64,000 bases of DNA from Alistipes sp. (GTDB lineage: Bacteria; Bacteroidota; Bacteroidia; Bacteroidales; Rikenellaceae), in assembly GCA_017629145.1 (NCBI GenBank), contig JAGBXR010000020.1, positions 23,334 through 87,333 of the forward strand. The letters run 5' to 3'. The notes below the pieces were generated by a model, which had not been told where the DNA came from, made no database searches, and saw only the letters and a program-made list of their open reading frames with translations. Shown in pieces: positions 33,357-42,716 of this stretch (positions are counted from its first letter, which is position 1; each line of letters opens with the position of its first letter). A program made the position numbers and the translations under genes.

Positions 33357-33928
33357 AACTGATAAACGTTATAAACAACTATAGTGGTGAGGGTGATGCG
33401 CCACGCTTCTATCTCAAGGCCGATACAGCCTTGTTGCGTAACAACGATGCCTTCTACATTCCCGAGGGTATGGGCCGTGTGATCGCTTCGCCAAGCATAG
33501 TGCTGCGTGTGTCGCGCCTGGCAAAATGTATTGGAGAGCGTTTTGCACTGCGTTGTATCGACGCTGTTATGGGTGGCGTATGTTTTACGGCTGCGGAGCG
33601 TCTGGAGGCTCTGCGTGGCGAGGGATTGCCCTGGGATGAGGCTGTAGGCTTCGACCACTCGTCGGCGCTCTCGCTTGAGACTTTAGGTAGCGAGGCTATG
33701 TCGCAGGAGGCATACCTATATATAAATGGTGAGGAGCGCGCAAAATTCTCGCTCGGCGAGATGCGCTTTACGGCCGAGAGAGTGGTGAGCTCGTTGTCGG
33801 AGGTTATGACACTACGCATTGGCGATCTGATCTACCTCAACGCACCTGTTGAGGTTGTGGCCAAGGCTGGCGATAACTACCGTCTTGTGATTGGCGACAA
33901 AGTGGTGCTCAACTTCGATATTAAGTAG
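33353..33928 (+). CDS. Degenerate fumarylacetoacetate hydrolase (FAH)-fold protein
   Basis: A 191-residue protein whose order of blocks follows the bacterial FAH family: FYLKADTALLRNNDAFYIPEG, then SIVLRVSRLAKCIGERFAL, GGVCFTAAERLEALRGEGLPW and AVGFDHSSALS. In functional relatives the second block carries two Glu metal ligands (YExEL) and the third an Asp (GxDxTARD); here those places read SIVLRV and GVCFTAAER, so the metal site is gone. It looks like a non-catalytic homologue kept in frame and translationally coupled to lpxB (ATGA overlap). Fold assignment is by motif order only. Role unknown. Confidence 0.65.
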   Translation: MKLINVINNYSGEGDAPRFYLKADTALLRNNDAFYIPEGMGRVIASPSIVLRVSRLAKCIGERFALRCIDAVMGGVCFTAAERLEALRGEGLPWDEAVGFDHSSALSLETLGSEAMSQEAYLYINGEERAKFSLGEMRFTAERVVSSLSEVMTLRIGDLIYLNAPVEVVAKAGDNYRLVIGDKVVLNFDIK

Positions 33929-33947
33929 AGGAGTCTGTTCCATTGAA

Positions 33948-33985
33948 ACAAAGATAGGGTGACCTCAAGGTCACCCTATCTTTGT
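33948..33985. terminator. 18-bp perfect hairpin, bidirectional terminator
   Basis: An 18-bp perfect inverted repeat (33948-33965 with 33968-33985) leaves only 2 nt between the arms. It separates the converging FAH-fold and S46 peptidase genes. Each arm ends in TTTGT on its own transcript. Confidence 0.85.
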
Positions 33986-34005
33986 TGTATAGTGCAGTAG
34001 CGAGA

Positions 34006-36075
34006 TTATCGCACGCCCATCTCCTCGATAATCCAACCGGCGCCACCCACCTTGTCGATAACGAACAATACGTAGCGGATGTCGCAGATGATGTTGCGAC
34101 ACAATGTCTCGTCGAACTCGATGTCGCTCATTGTCGAGAGCCAAGTACGGTCGAAGTTAACACCGATAAGCTGACCCTTGCTGTTGAGAACTGGTGAACC
34201 CGAGTTACCACCTGTTGTGTGGTTAGTAGCGATGAAGCATACAGGTACGGTATACTTGCCATACATCTCGATGCCCCAGCGACCATAATCCTTTGTAGCA
34301 TATGCATCGCGCAATGCCTGTGGTACGTTGTAATCGTAGATCTCTGGGTTGTCCTTTGCGATGATACCCTCCAATGTGGTCTGTGGCAAGTGGTACTCGC
34401 CATCGGCATACTCATAACCTGCTACCTTGCCATAGGCTACACGCAACGTGAGGTTTGCATCGGGGAAGAATGCGCGCTCCTTATCCCACTCCATAAGAGC
34501 CTTAACGTATGGACGGAACCAGCGCTCGATGTCGGGAATGTTGCTGAAGTTGCGACGTGTATATGGTATCACGCGTTCCATAATAGGAGTGATGGCTGCC
34601 ACAAACTCCTCGATAGGATCTGCTGCTACAATCTGACCATTGCACTCCATCTCGTTGAGCTCCTGCTGCTTGATTCTCGCTGTGTAGCCCTCCAATGTGC
34701 CGAGCGTAGTGTTGTCATATAGCCACTCGGCATATGCTGCTGCACCACCGTGCTTTGCAAAGAGGGCCTTGAGCTCCTCCGAGCAGAATGTACCCATCTT
34801 CTCGTATGCGGTAAGCATTGCTACTGCAAGCTGACGGTCTACGTCCAACTCGAAGTCCTTGTAGAAGAGCTCGATTGCTGCCTGCTTCTCCTCGTTTGTA
34901 AGTCTTTCGTTGTGCATATAGCGTACTACCTTCTGAAGCTCTATGCCGAGCAATGTCTCGCTATATAGCTCATAGTTGAAATAGCCCTCGGCGTTACGCT
35001 CGTATGCAGCCTTTAGTGAGTCGAGCAAGTATGCCTTGTCGGGATTCTCCGAGCGGAAACGCTCCTCGTATGCGAGCTTCTTGGCTACTGTACCAAGTCG
35101 GTTGATACCCTTAACCTCGCCCTGCCACTTCTTCCACGCATTGGCAATGTTTGCCTGCTTTGCTGCATACTTAATACGAGTCTCTGCCGACTTTGCCTGG
35201 GCAGCACCAATAATGTCGAGGCGCTGTGTGCGCAAATCAATCTTCGTAGGATCCGAGAGCTCGGCGATGTAGTTCACAGCATCCGATGTGATATACTCCT
35301 GTGTGTTGCCTGGGAAGCCGTAGATCATAGTGAAGTCACCCTCCTTAACGCCATCAGTCGAGATCTCGAAGTGACGTGCTGGGGTATATGGACGGTTGTC
35401 AGCACTATACTGTGCAGGCTCGTTGTTCTCGTTGGCGTAGATGCGGAATACAGAGAAGTCGCCTGTGTGGCGAGGCCAGATCCAGTTGTCGTTGTCGGCA
35501 CCGAACTTACCGATAGTTGTTGGAGGTGCACCTACAAGACGCACGTCGTTGAACTCGCGGTAGAGGAATAGATATGCCATATTGCCGTAGTACATCGACT
35601 CGACACGTGCGCGGTAGCCAACACCCTCGGCCTCGGCCTTGGCGATAATATCCTCGCGTGTCTCGCCAGCTGCGATGCGATCGGTAACCTCCTCCATACG
35701 TACGAGGATATGCACCTTAAGACCTGGACAAGGGAGCTCCTCGGCGTGAGACATCGCCCAGAAACCATTTGTAAGGTAGTCGTGTTCAACAGACGAGAGT
35801 GCCTGAATAGCATCGTAACCACAGTGGTGGTTGGTGATAAGAAGACCCTTCTCCGATACGATCTCTCCGGTGCAGCCACCGTCGAACAATACGACAGCAT
35901 CCTTGAGCGAAGCCTTGTTGATCGAGTAGATATCCTCGGCAGAGAGCTTGAAGCCCTTTGACTTCATATCCTTAATGCGTGACGAGATGAGTGAGGGCAG
36001 CCACATACCCTTGTCGGCAACCGCCGAGATGGTCGTTGCACAGAGCAACGCCACAAGTAAAAGCGTTTTTTTCAT
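34006..36075 (-). CDS. S46 dipeptidyl-peptidase, DPP11-like
   Basis: A 689-residue periplasmic exopeptidase that releases dipeptides from the N terminus of peptides, feeding amino-acid fermentation. Signal peptide MKKTLLLVALLCATTISAVA. Catalytic residues: His in TNHHCGYDAI, Asp in a block around DNDNWIWPRHTGD, and Ser in GGNSGSPVLNSKG. The specificity position after the serine reads GVNFDRTW. An Arg there marks DPP11 (Asp/Glu-specific), while DPP7 has Gly, so DPP11-like specificity is inferred. It follows maf by 36 bp on the same strand and may be the end of the efflux operon transcript; no canonical promoter is seen. Confidence 0.92.
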   Translation of the reverse strand: MKKTLLLVALLCATTISAVADKGMWLPSLISSRIKDMKSKGFKLSAEDIYSINKASLKDAVVLFDGGCTGEIVSEKGLLITNHHCGYDAIQALSSVEHDYLTNGFWAMSHAEELPCPGLKVHILVRMEEVTDRIAAGETREDIIAKAEAEGVGYRARVESMYYGNMAYLFLYREFNDVRLVGAPPTTIGKFGADNDNWIWPRHTGDFSVFRIYANENNEPAQYSADNRPYTPARHFEISTDGVKEGDFTMIYGFPGNTQEYITSDAVNYIAELSDPTKIDLRTQRLDIIGAAQAKSAETRIKYAAKQANIANAWKKWQGEVKGINRLGTVAKKLAYEERFRSENPDKAYLLDSLKAAYERNAEGYFNYELYSETLLGIELQKVVRYMHNERLTNEEKQAAIELFYKDFELDVDRQLAVAMLTAYEKMGTFCSEELKALFAKHGGAAAYAEWLYDNTTLGTLEGYTARIKQQELNEMECNGQIVAADPIEEFVAAITPIMERVIPYTRRNFSNIPDIERWFRPYVKALMEWDKERAFFPDANLTLRVAYGKVAGYEYADGEYHLPQTTLEGIIAKDNPEIYDYNVPQALRDAYATKDYGRWGIEMYGKYTVPVCFIATNHTTGGNSGSPVLNSKGQLIGVNFDRTWLSTMSDIEFDETLCRNIICDIRYVLFVIDKVGGAGWIIEEMGVR

Positions 36076-36111
36076 ATTCTTATATTTAAGTTATTGTTTG
36101 TCGTAGTAGAT

Positions 36112-36729
36112 TTAGCCTATATGACACTCGGGCCACGCCTCGATGAAGCACTCTAGCTCGCGGCACAAACGCTGTACGGGCAGACCCATAACATTGTAGA
36201 ACGAGCCCTCGATAGACTCGATACCGATGTAGCCTATCCACTCTTGTATACCGTAGGCTCCGGCCTTATCCATTGGACGGTAGTTGTCTACGTAGTAGGC
36301 AATCTGCTCCTCTGTCAGGTCGCTGAAGCGTACGCGGCTCAACGATGAGAAGCTGCGTTCGCGCTCTCGGTCGCGGAGCGTCACACCCGTAATCACGCTA
36401 TGCTCACGTCCTGCCAGGCGGCGTATCATAGCCTTTGCCTCTGCCTCATCGTGGGGCTTACCGAGAACCTCATCGTCAAGCACGACTGTGGTGTCGGCAG
36501 TGATGAGTATCTGGTTATGCTCCAGAGGTGTGGGGTAGGCGTGGCTCTTCAATGCCGAGAGGTAAACAGCAACATCTTCGCGTGCGAGGGTTGCAGGGTA
36601 TATCTCGTCGCACTCGAACTTGGCTGCTGTGCGGTAGACGATGCCCGTAGCGGTGAGTAGCTCACGACGACGTGGCGATGCCGATGCGAGGATTATGTCG
36701 TAGCTTTTGAGTTTGTCGTGTAGTAGCAT
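36112..36729 (-). CDS. maf: Maf family nucleotide pyrophosphatase
   Basis: A 205-residue Maf protein that hydrolyses non-canonical or excess nucleoside triphosphates. Conserved blocks: ILASASPRRRELL at the N terminus, FECDEIYP, YLSALKSHAYP, ITADTTVVLDDEVLGKP, ITGVTLRD, and DKAGAYGIQEWIG near the C terminus. The start is the ATG at 36729. The frame extends upstream to 36837, but that arginine-rich stretch overlaps the end of the TolC-like gene. The start lies 16 bp after the TolC-like stop codon, so the two are linked. Confidence 0.93.
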   Translation of the reverse strand: MLLHDKLKSYDIILASASPRRRELLTATGIVYRTAAKFECDEIYPATLAREDVAVYLSALKSHAYPTPLEHNQILITADTTVVLDDEVLGKPHDEAEAKAMIRRLAGREHSVITGVTLRDRERERSFSSLSRVRFSDLTEEQIAYYVDNYRPMDKAGAYGIQEWIGYIGIESIEGSFYNVMGLPVQRLCRELECFIEAWPECHIG

Positions 36730-36745
36730 TGCTATAGCTTTAGGT

Positions 36746-38185
36746 TTACTTACGCTTGCGATTCTTCTTCTCACTCTTCTTCTGCTCCTTGATGCTCTTG
36801 AGCGATGCATCCGCCTCGGTGTCGCTTTCGCGGCCACCGCCGAGCGATGTGTAGAGGCTCACCATAGCCTCGATCTCGTCGTAGCGGTCGCCAATCTCGG
36901 ATAGCTGACCTGCGAGGAGTTCCTGCTGTGCGGTAAGCACCTCGAGATATGTTGTTGAACCATACTGCATAAGCAGCTGTGTGCTCTCGGCAGCGCTCTG
37001 CAACGACTCTATCTGCTTGGCTCGCAACTCACGCTTTGCGCGTGCTGTCTGCACTGCTGCCAGTGCGTTGTTGACCTCGGCGCCGGCATTGAGAAGTGCC
37101 TGACGGAAGCTGAGTGCCGCCTCCTGCTGCTGTGCCTCGGCGATGCGTAGCTGTGCGCGAAGTTTGCCACCGTTGAAGATAGGTGCTGTGAGCGATGCTG
37201 CAGCCGAAAGGATAAGGCCTCCAGGATTAGTGATAATCGAGCCGACGTTGTTTGTCCAGCCGATTACACCCTCGAGCTTAAGCGATGGATAGAGGGCCGA
37301 GCGTGCGGCAGCTGTTGCGTAGTACGACTGCATAAGGCCATACTCCGCTATACGAACATCGGGCCTGTTCGAGAGCATACGCAAAGGTACACCAGTAGCT
37401 ATAGTCTCGGGGAGCTGCTGCTCGTCGAGCTTACCGCGCTCGATGCTCTGTGGTGTCTCGAAGAGTAGGAGTGAGAGAGAGTTCTCAACCTGACGTATCT
37501 GTAGCTCGATGTCGTTGAGTGAGGCACGTGCCGCAAATGCTGCAGCCTCCATCTGTGCAACTCCAGCGAGGTTGGTCATACCTGCACTCATCATCGAACG
37601 CATAGCCTCGGCACTTGCGTCGAGTGACTCGGCAGTGCGGAGTGTCACCTCGTAGCTGTCGTCGAGCATAAGCAACGTGTAGTAGAAGTTCGCCACAGCT
37701 GCGATAAGCTGTGTGCGTACCGCCTGACGATACTCCTTCGACTGTGCATAGGTAGCCTGTGCCTTACGCTTGGCATTGCGTAGACCGCCAAAGATGTCTA
37801 TCTGCCACGATGCCGATATGGGGGCAGTGTAGCTCCACTGAGCGCTAGAGTTCGCAAAGCTCGATACGCCACCATTAGGAGCGAGGTTGAATGATGGGAT
37901 GAATGCCAGACGTGCCGACTTTAGTGCAGCCTCGGCCTCCTCGATACGCCAGTAGGCACTCTGCATATCGGCATTCTGCTCCAGTGCCTGTGAGATAAGT
38001 CTCTGGAGGTGGCTGTCGGTGAAGAACTCTCGCCACTCGACATCGGCCATTGAGAGCGTATCCTGTGTCTCGTGCTCTGCACCATAGAGTCCCGACATAT
38101 CTACATCGGGGCGTGAGTAGGGCTTGTAGATGCCGCAACCAGCAGTGAGTGCGGCAACGCATATGAGTGTTATAAACTTTTTCAT
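36746..38185 (-). CDS. TolC/NodT-type outer-membrane efflux lipoprotein
   Basis: A 479-residue outer-membrane channel of the RND efflux system. Lipobox LTAGC near residue 17 (MKKFITLICVAALTAGCGIYKPY). Two long coiled-coil repeats typical of OprM/NodT (LQRLISQALEQNADMQSAYWRIEEA, and the ARAKRELRAKQIESLQSAA region) and GVPLRMLSNRPDVRIAEYGLMQ, the family signature. The C terminus is strongly basic (KEQKKSEKKNRKRK), which is unusual. Third gene after the adaptor and the transporter; only 12 bp from the transporter. Confidence 0.94.
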   Translation of the reverse strand: MKKFITLICVAALTAGCGIYKPYSRPDVDMSGLYGAEHETQDTLSMADVEWREFFTDSHLQRLISQALEQNADMQSAYWRIEEAEAALKSARLAFIPSFNLAPNGGVSSFANSSAQWSYTAPISASWQIDIFGGLRNAKRKAQATYAQSKEYRQAVRTQLIAAVANFYYTLLMLDDSYEVTLRTAESLDASAEAMRSMMSAGMTNLAGVAQMEAAAFAARASLNDIELQIRQVENSLSLLLFETPQSIERGKLDEQQLPETIATGVPLRMLSNRPDVRIAEYGLMQSYYATAAARSALYPSLKLEGVIGWTNNVGSIITNPGGLILSAAASLTAPIFNGGKLRAQLRIAEAQQQEAALSFRQALLNAGAEVNNALAAVQTARAKRELRAKQIESLQSAAESTQLLMQYGSTTYLEVLTAQQELLAGQLSEIGDRYDEIEAMVSLYTSLGGGRESDTEADASLKSIKEQKKSEKKNRKRK

Positions 38186-38197
38186 AGCTTCGTTTCT

Positions 38198-41100
38198 TTA
38201 TTCGTTGAGGATTTTGTCTACCTCCTCGATATCGCGCTTGGTAGCCTCGTCCAGCTCCGCAGGAGGTGTCACTGGACGGAACTTCTCCTGAATCCACTGG
38301 AAGGCGATAAAGAGTCCTGGAACGAGGAAGAGAAGTGCTGTGGTGCCGATGAGCATACCACCCACAACGCCCGAACCGAGCGAGATATTACCGTTGGCAC
38401 CGACACCCGATGCGAACATCAGTGGCAGCATACCGAAGATCATCATAAGTACAGTCATAAGGATAGGGCGTAAACGAGCACGTGCAGCAGCCATCGCTGC
38501 CTGCTTAAGGCTCATACCTGCGTGACGGCGCTCGGTAGCATACTCCGTAAGCAGAATCGCAGTCTTCGAGAGCAGACCGATAATCATAATCATACCCGTC
38601 TGGAGGTAGATGTTGTTCTCGAGACCCATAAATCGGGCGAAGAGAAGACATCCCATAAGACCTGCTGGCACAGAGAGCAATACTGCGAATGGGATAAGGT
38701 AGCTCTCATACAACGATGCTAGGAGCAGATAGATAAGCAACAGACAGATGCCATAGACCATCATCGCGTTGCTCGATGTGCTCTCCTCTTCGCGTGTGAG
38801 GTCGCTAAATTCGTAGCCATATCCGCGAGGCAATACCTCGGCAGCTGTCTCCTTGATAGCCAGAATTGCCTCGCCCGATGAGTGACCCTCGGCAGCTTCA
38901 CCGTTGATCGAAATCGAGTTGAACATATTGAAGCGGTTGAGCGTCTCGGGACCATATACCTTCTCGAGTGTCACGAACTGGCTGACAGGTGCCATCTGGC
39001 CATTTACGCGTACGAAGATGTTGTCCATCGACTCGATGTTAGCACGATCCTTGGCGTCGGCCTGAATCATTACTCGGTACACCTTAGAGAAGCGGTTGAT
39101 GTTCGATACGTACTGACCGCCATAGTAACCGCCGATTGTTGCAAGCACCTCGGCAGGCGATATTCCGGCACGCTTACATTTTGCGGCATCAACGTCGACC
39201 ATATACTGTGGGAAGTTGACGTTGTAGGTCGTATATGCCATCTTAATCTCGGGGCGTTTGTTGAGCGCTGCGAGGAACGACTGCGATACTGCATAGAAGT
39301 CGTTGATGTCGCCGCCGTTGACATCCTGCAAGCACATCGAAATACCGTTTGATGTACCATAACCCGAGATCATAGGAGGCACAATGGCGATAACCTGTGC
39401 ATCTTTGATGTCGGCACACATCGCCATAATCTTGTTGCTGATAAACTCAACGCTATCCTCCGTCTCGGGTCGCTCATCCCAGTGCTTCAGACGGATAATC
39501 ATCGTACCGTATGACGAACCCTGTCCCGAGATGATACCATAACCCGAAACCTTGCAGAACGAACTGATTTGTGGAAGTGTCGATATACGGTCGCTGACAA
39601 GCTCCATAACCTTGTCGCTATGCTCGAGTGTCGAACCTGGGGCCATTGTCACGTTTACCATAATCGTACCCTGGTCCTCCGATGGGACAAGACTGGTCTT
39701 GGTGGTAGTGAAGAGATATCCCATCGTTACAACCGTAAGAAGCAATACAGCCCAGAGTGCCCAGCGGCGCTTGAAGAAGAAGTTTACGCCACGCTGATAC
39801 TTCGTAGTAAGCGAGTTGAACGCAGCATCGAAGGCCTTGCCGAAGCGTGCGGCGAAGCCCTGCTTCTTACCATCGTGCTCGTCGTGTGGCTTGAGCATAA
39901 GTGCACACAATGCTGGCGAGAGCGTAAGGGCATTGATGCCCGAGATACCTACGGCAACAGCCATCGTGATGCCGAATTGTGTATAGAAGATACCCGACGT
40001 GCCACCCATCATCGACACGGGGATAAACACAGCCATAAAGACAAGCGTCGAGGTGAAGATCGCCGTAGAGATACCTCTTACGGCATCCACCGTTGCGGAG
40101 TATGCCGAGCGGTAGCCTGTCTCGAACTTGGCGTGTACGGCCTCAACGACAATCACAGCATCGTCGACAACTGTACCGATAGCGAGTACTAGTGCGAAGA
40201 GTGTAAGCATATTGATCGAGAAGCCGATGACAAGCATTACCGCAAAGGTGCCGACAAGCGATACGATAATCGAGATAAGCGGAATGAGTGTCGAGCGGAA
40301 ACTCTGCAGGAAGACAAAGACTACGAGGATAACGAGCATAATGGCCTCGATGAGGGTGTGGACAACCTCGTGAATCGAAGCGAAGAGGAAGTCGTTGGTA
40401 TCCATAATGCTCACGAAGGTCATACCTGCTGGGGCTTTAGCCTGCTCCTCCTCGATCATAGCATCGATGCGGTGGATTACCTCCGTAGCATTCGAGCCAG
40501 CTGTCTGGTATATCATAGCTGCTACACCTGGGTAGCCATTAACCTCCGATGTAAAGGCGTAGCTCTCGTTGCCAAGCTCGATTGTCGCCACATCGCCCAG
40601 ACGAAGTACCTCGCCATTGGGGAGTGCGCGGACTATAATCTGCTCGAACTCCTCGGGAAGCTCCTTGCGACCCGTGTAGCGCATCGTATACTGGAACGTA
40701 TTGCCAGAGTTCTCGCCGAGGTTACCCGTTGATGACTCGATGTTCTGCTCACCAAGTACTGAAGTGATGTCCGAAGGAACGAGGCCGTGCTGTGCCATAA
40801 CGTCGGGCTTGAGCCATAGACGCATAGCATACTTCGAGCCGAGAGCCTGACACTCGCCCACACCATTAATACGCAACAGCTTGGGCTGGATGTTATTCAC
40901 AAAGTAGTTCGACAGAAAAGCCTCGTCGTATATGCCATTGTCGCAATAGAGACCTATGGCCTTGATGATTGAGGTCTGTCGCTTGTCGGTCTGTACACCC
41001 ACCTTCGTAACCTCGGCAGGGAGCACCGACGTGGCGCGTGCTACACGGTTTTGTACGTTGACCGCAGCCATATCGGGGTCGGTGCCCTGCTCGAAATATA

Positions 41101-41377
41101 CCGAGATTGAGGCAGCACCCGTATTCGAGGCTGTTGAGGTCATATAGGTCATATTCTCCACACCATTGATCTGCTCCTCGAGCGGTGCGATTACGGCCTT
41201 CTGGATAGTCTCGGCCGAAGCACCTGGGTAGGATGCCGTAACTTTGATGGTTGGTGGGGCAATATTGGGATACTGCTCGATTGGCAACGACATAAGGCCG
41301 ATGATGCCTCCGAGCATAATGGTTATTGAGATGACCGTCGAAAGCACTGGACGGTCGATAAACATCTTAAGATTCAT
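38198..41377 (-). CDS. RND multidrug efflux transporter (AcrB/HAE1 type)
   Basis: A 1059-residue inner-membrane proton-drug antiporter. Start FIDRPVLSTVISITIMLGG and the layout of twelve membrane helices with two large periplasmic loops follow AcrB. The proton-relay aspartates are in LAIGTVVDDAVIVVEAV (helix 4). Other HAE1 blocks are SYPGASAETIQKAV, YMTSTASNTGAASISVYFEQGTDP and the helix region ATERRHAGMSLKQAA. Complete. It lies between the adaptor (21 bp) and the outer-membrane channel (12 bp) in one operon. The substrate cannot be predicted. Confidence 0.96.
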   Translation of the reverse strand: MNLKMFIDRPVLSTVISITIMLGGIIGLMSLPIEQYPNIAPPTIKVTASYPGASAETIQKAVIAPLEEQINGVENMTYMTSTASNTGAASISVYFEQGTDPDMAAVNVQNRVARATSVLPAEVTKVGVQTDKRQTSIIKAIGLYCDNGIYDEAFLSNYFVNNIQPKLLRINGVGECQALGSKYAMRLWLKPDVMAQHGLVPSDITSVLGEQNIESSTGNLGENSGNTFQYTMRYTGRKELPEEFEQIIVRALPNGEVLRLGDVATIELGNESYAFTSEVNGYPGVAAMIYQTAGSNATEVIHRIDAMIEEEQAKAPAGMTFVSIMDTNDFLFASIHEVVHTLIEAIMLVILVVFVFLQSFRSTLIPLISIIVSLVGTFAVMLVIGFSINMLTLFALVLAIGTVVDDAVIVVEAVHAKFETGYRSAYSATVDAVRGISTAIFTSTLVFMAVFIPVSMMGGTSGIFYTQFGITMAVAVGISGINALTLSPALCALMLKPHDEHDGKKQGFAARFGKAFDAAFNSLTTKYQRGVNFFFKRRWALWAVLLLTVVTMGYLFTTTKTSLVPSEDQGTIMVNVTMAPGSTLEHSDKVMELVSDRISTLPQISSFCKVSGYGIISGQGSSYGTMIIRLKHWDERPETEDSVEFISNKIMAMCADIKDAQVIAIVPPMISGYGTSNGISMCLQDVNGGDINDFYAVSQSFLAALNKRPEIKMAYTTYNVNFPQYMVDVDAAKCKRAGISPAEVLATIGGYYGGQYVSNINRFSKVYRVMIQADAKDRANIESMDNIFVRVNGQMAPVSQFVTLEKVYGPETLNRFNMFNSISINGEAAEGHSSGEAILAIKETAAEVLPRGYGYEFSDLTREEESTSSNAMMVYGICLLLIYLLLASLYESYLIPFAVLLSVPAGLMGCLLFARFMGLENNIYLQTGMIMIIGLLSKTAILLTEYATERRHAGMSLKQAAMAAARARLRPILMTVLMMIFGMLPLMFASGVGANGNISLGSGVVGGMLIGTTALLFLVPGLFIAFQWIQEKFRPVTPPAELDEATKRDIEEVDKILNE

Positions 41378-41398
41378 AGCATCTGACGTAAAATGGTA

Positions 41399-42529
41399 CT
41401 ACTCCTCGATTTCGTTCTTTGCTGCGGCATTCTCTTCGACGATGTTGACGGCAGCACCTTCGCGGAGCATTGCTACACCCTCGCTGATGATTGTGTCGCC
41501 CTCGCGAAGGCCCTCGCGCACGATGTAGTGTGTGCCGTCGTAGCGCGATACGTTAATCATCTGGGCCTTGGCCTTGCCATCTACGGGCATATAAACAAAG
41601 ACCTTGTCCTGAAGCTCGAAGGTTGCGATGCAAGGGATCACGATGCAGTCGGCCTCGAAGTAGCGCACTATAACATTTGCCGAGCTGCCGCTCAATAGGA
41701 TGCGTCCTGGGTTGGGGAATACAGCGCGAATAGATACCGAGCCTGTCGAGCTGTTGATAACACCACTTATAGACTCTACGTAGCCTTCGTGCTCATATAT
41801 CGAGCCATCGCTCAACTGGAGCACAGGCTTTGGGAAGGCTGCAATAGCTGCCTCCATTGTGCCGTGTGTGCGAGTGAGCTTGAGCAACTGCGACTCGTTC
41901 ATCGAGAAGTATACATACATCTCGGAGTTGTCCGATACGGTGGTGAGAGCCTGACCCATTGAAGGGCCAACCAATGCACCTACGCGGAAAGGAATTGTGC
42001 CGACCACACCATTTGCAGGTGACTTGACCTCGGTGTAGCTGAGGTTGTTTGCAGCATTTGTGAGAGCCGCCTCGGCCTGAAGAAGCGATGCTTTGGCTGT
42101 GAGGAGCTGATTCTCGGCAAGGTGGAGTTCATACTCCGAGATTACGTTGTTCTCGTAGAGCTTACGCTTACTCTCCAGCGTAATCTTGGCATTGTCGACA
42201 CTTGCCTCGGCAGCCTTGACGTTGGCCTCGGCACTCTGCAAAGCAGCCTTATACGGTACCTGGTCGATGATGAAGAGCTTGTCGCCCTCCTTGACTACAG
42301 CACCCTCGGATACGCACACCTTCGATATTGTGCCGCTGACCTGTGGCACGATATCGATATCCTGACGGCCGCGTACCGACGCTGCAAAGCGACTCTCTAC
42401 CTCGGTGTCGGAGAGTGTAATCTTAAGCGCCTCGTATGAGGCAGCCTGCTGTTCGGTGACGGTCTCGGCGCACGCTGTGCCAAGAGCTAACGAAGCAATG
42501 ATTGCGATGTTATGGAAGAGTTTTTTCAT
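41399..42529 (-). CDS. RND efflux periplasmic adaptor (AcrA/MFP type)
   Basis: A 376-residue membrane-fusion protein. N-terminal signal with lipobox-like LGTAC (MKKLFHNIAIIASLALGTAC). Half lipoyl motifs are IDIVPQVSGTISKVCVSEG and VKSPANGVVGTIPFRVG. The coiled-coil hairpin lies between (VDNAKITLESKRKLYENN; LAENQLLTAKASLLQAEA). The beta-barrel and membrane-proximal parts follow. First gene of the efflux operon, with a -7 promoter box about 80 bp upstream and an inverted repeat in the leader. No local regulator gene is present. Confidence 0.94.
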   Translation of the reverse strand: MKKLFHNIAIIASLALGTACAETVTEQQAASYEALKITLSDTEVESRFAASVRGRQDIDIVPQVSGTISKVCVSEGAVVKEGDKLFIIDQVPYKAALQSAEANVKAAEASVDNAKITLESKRKLYENNVISEYELHLAENQLLTAKASLLQAEAALTNAANNLSYTEVKSPANGVVGTIPFRVGALVGPSMGQALTTVSDNSEMYVYFSMNESQLLKLTRTHGTMEAAIAAFPKPVLQLSDGSIYEHEGYVESISGVINSSTGSVSIRAVFPNPGRILLSGSSANVIVRYFEADCIVIPCIATFELQDKVFVYMPVDGKAKAQMINVSRYDGTHYIVREGLREGDTIISEGVAMLREGAAVNIVEENAAAKNEIEE

Positions 42530-42577
42530 AGGTTTATAGTTTTACTTAATCTCTTTCGTGTTGTTTGCTTTCTCAAT

Positions 42578-42598
42578 TCTCTATCTTAATGATAGAGA
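42578..42598. promoter_or_regulatory. Inverted repeat in efflux-operon leader
   Basis: TCTCTATC (42578-42585) and GATAGAGA (42591-42598) form a perfect 8-bp inverted repeat with a 5-bp centre. It lies just downstream of the -7 box of the efflux operon, where a repressor would block transcription, or where the RNA would fold into a 5' hairpin. The binding protein is unknown. Confidence 0.45.
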
Positions 42599-42607
42599 TA
42601 ACCCGTG

Positions 42608-42615
42608 CAAAGATA
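42608..42615 (-). promoter_or_regulatory. Promoter -7 box of RND efflux operon
   Basis: The minus strand reads TATCTTTG, an exact TAnnTTTG match, 78 bp upstream of the adaptor gene. No -33 TTTG is visible. Confidence 0.6.
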
Positions 42616-42716
42616 TCTATTTTTTTTGAATAGCCTCTATCTGGCCCCCATTTTTTGCGGTTTTGCGACACTCTTTTCTTCTCGCTTTATGCCGATATAA
42701 CTCTTTGTTGTTGGAG

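Noticed and set aside
36730-36837. 36-residue arginine-rich N-terminal extension of Maf
   Set aside because: It overlaps the 3' end of the TolC-like gene in another frame and is not part of the Maf family; the ATG at 36729 fits the conserved start.
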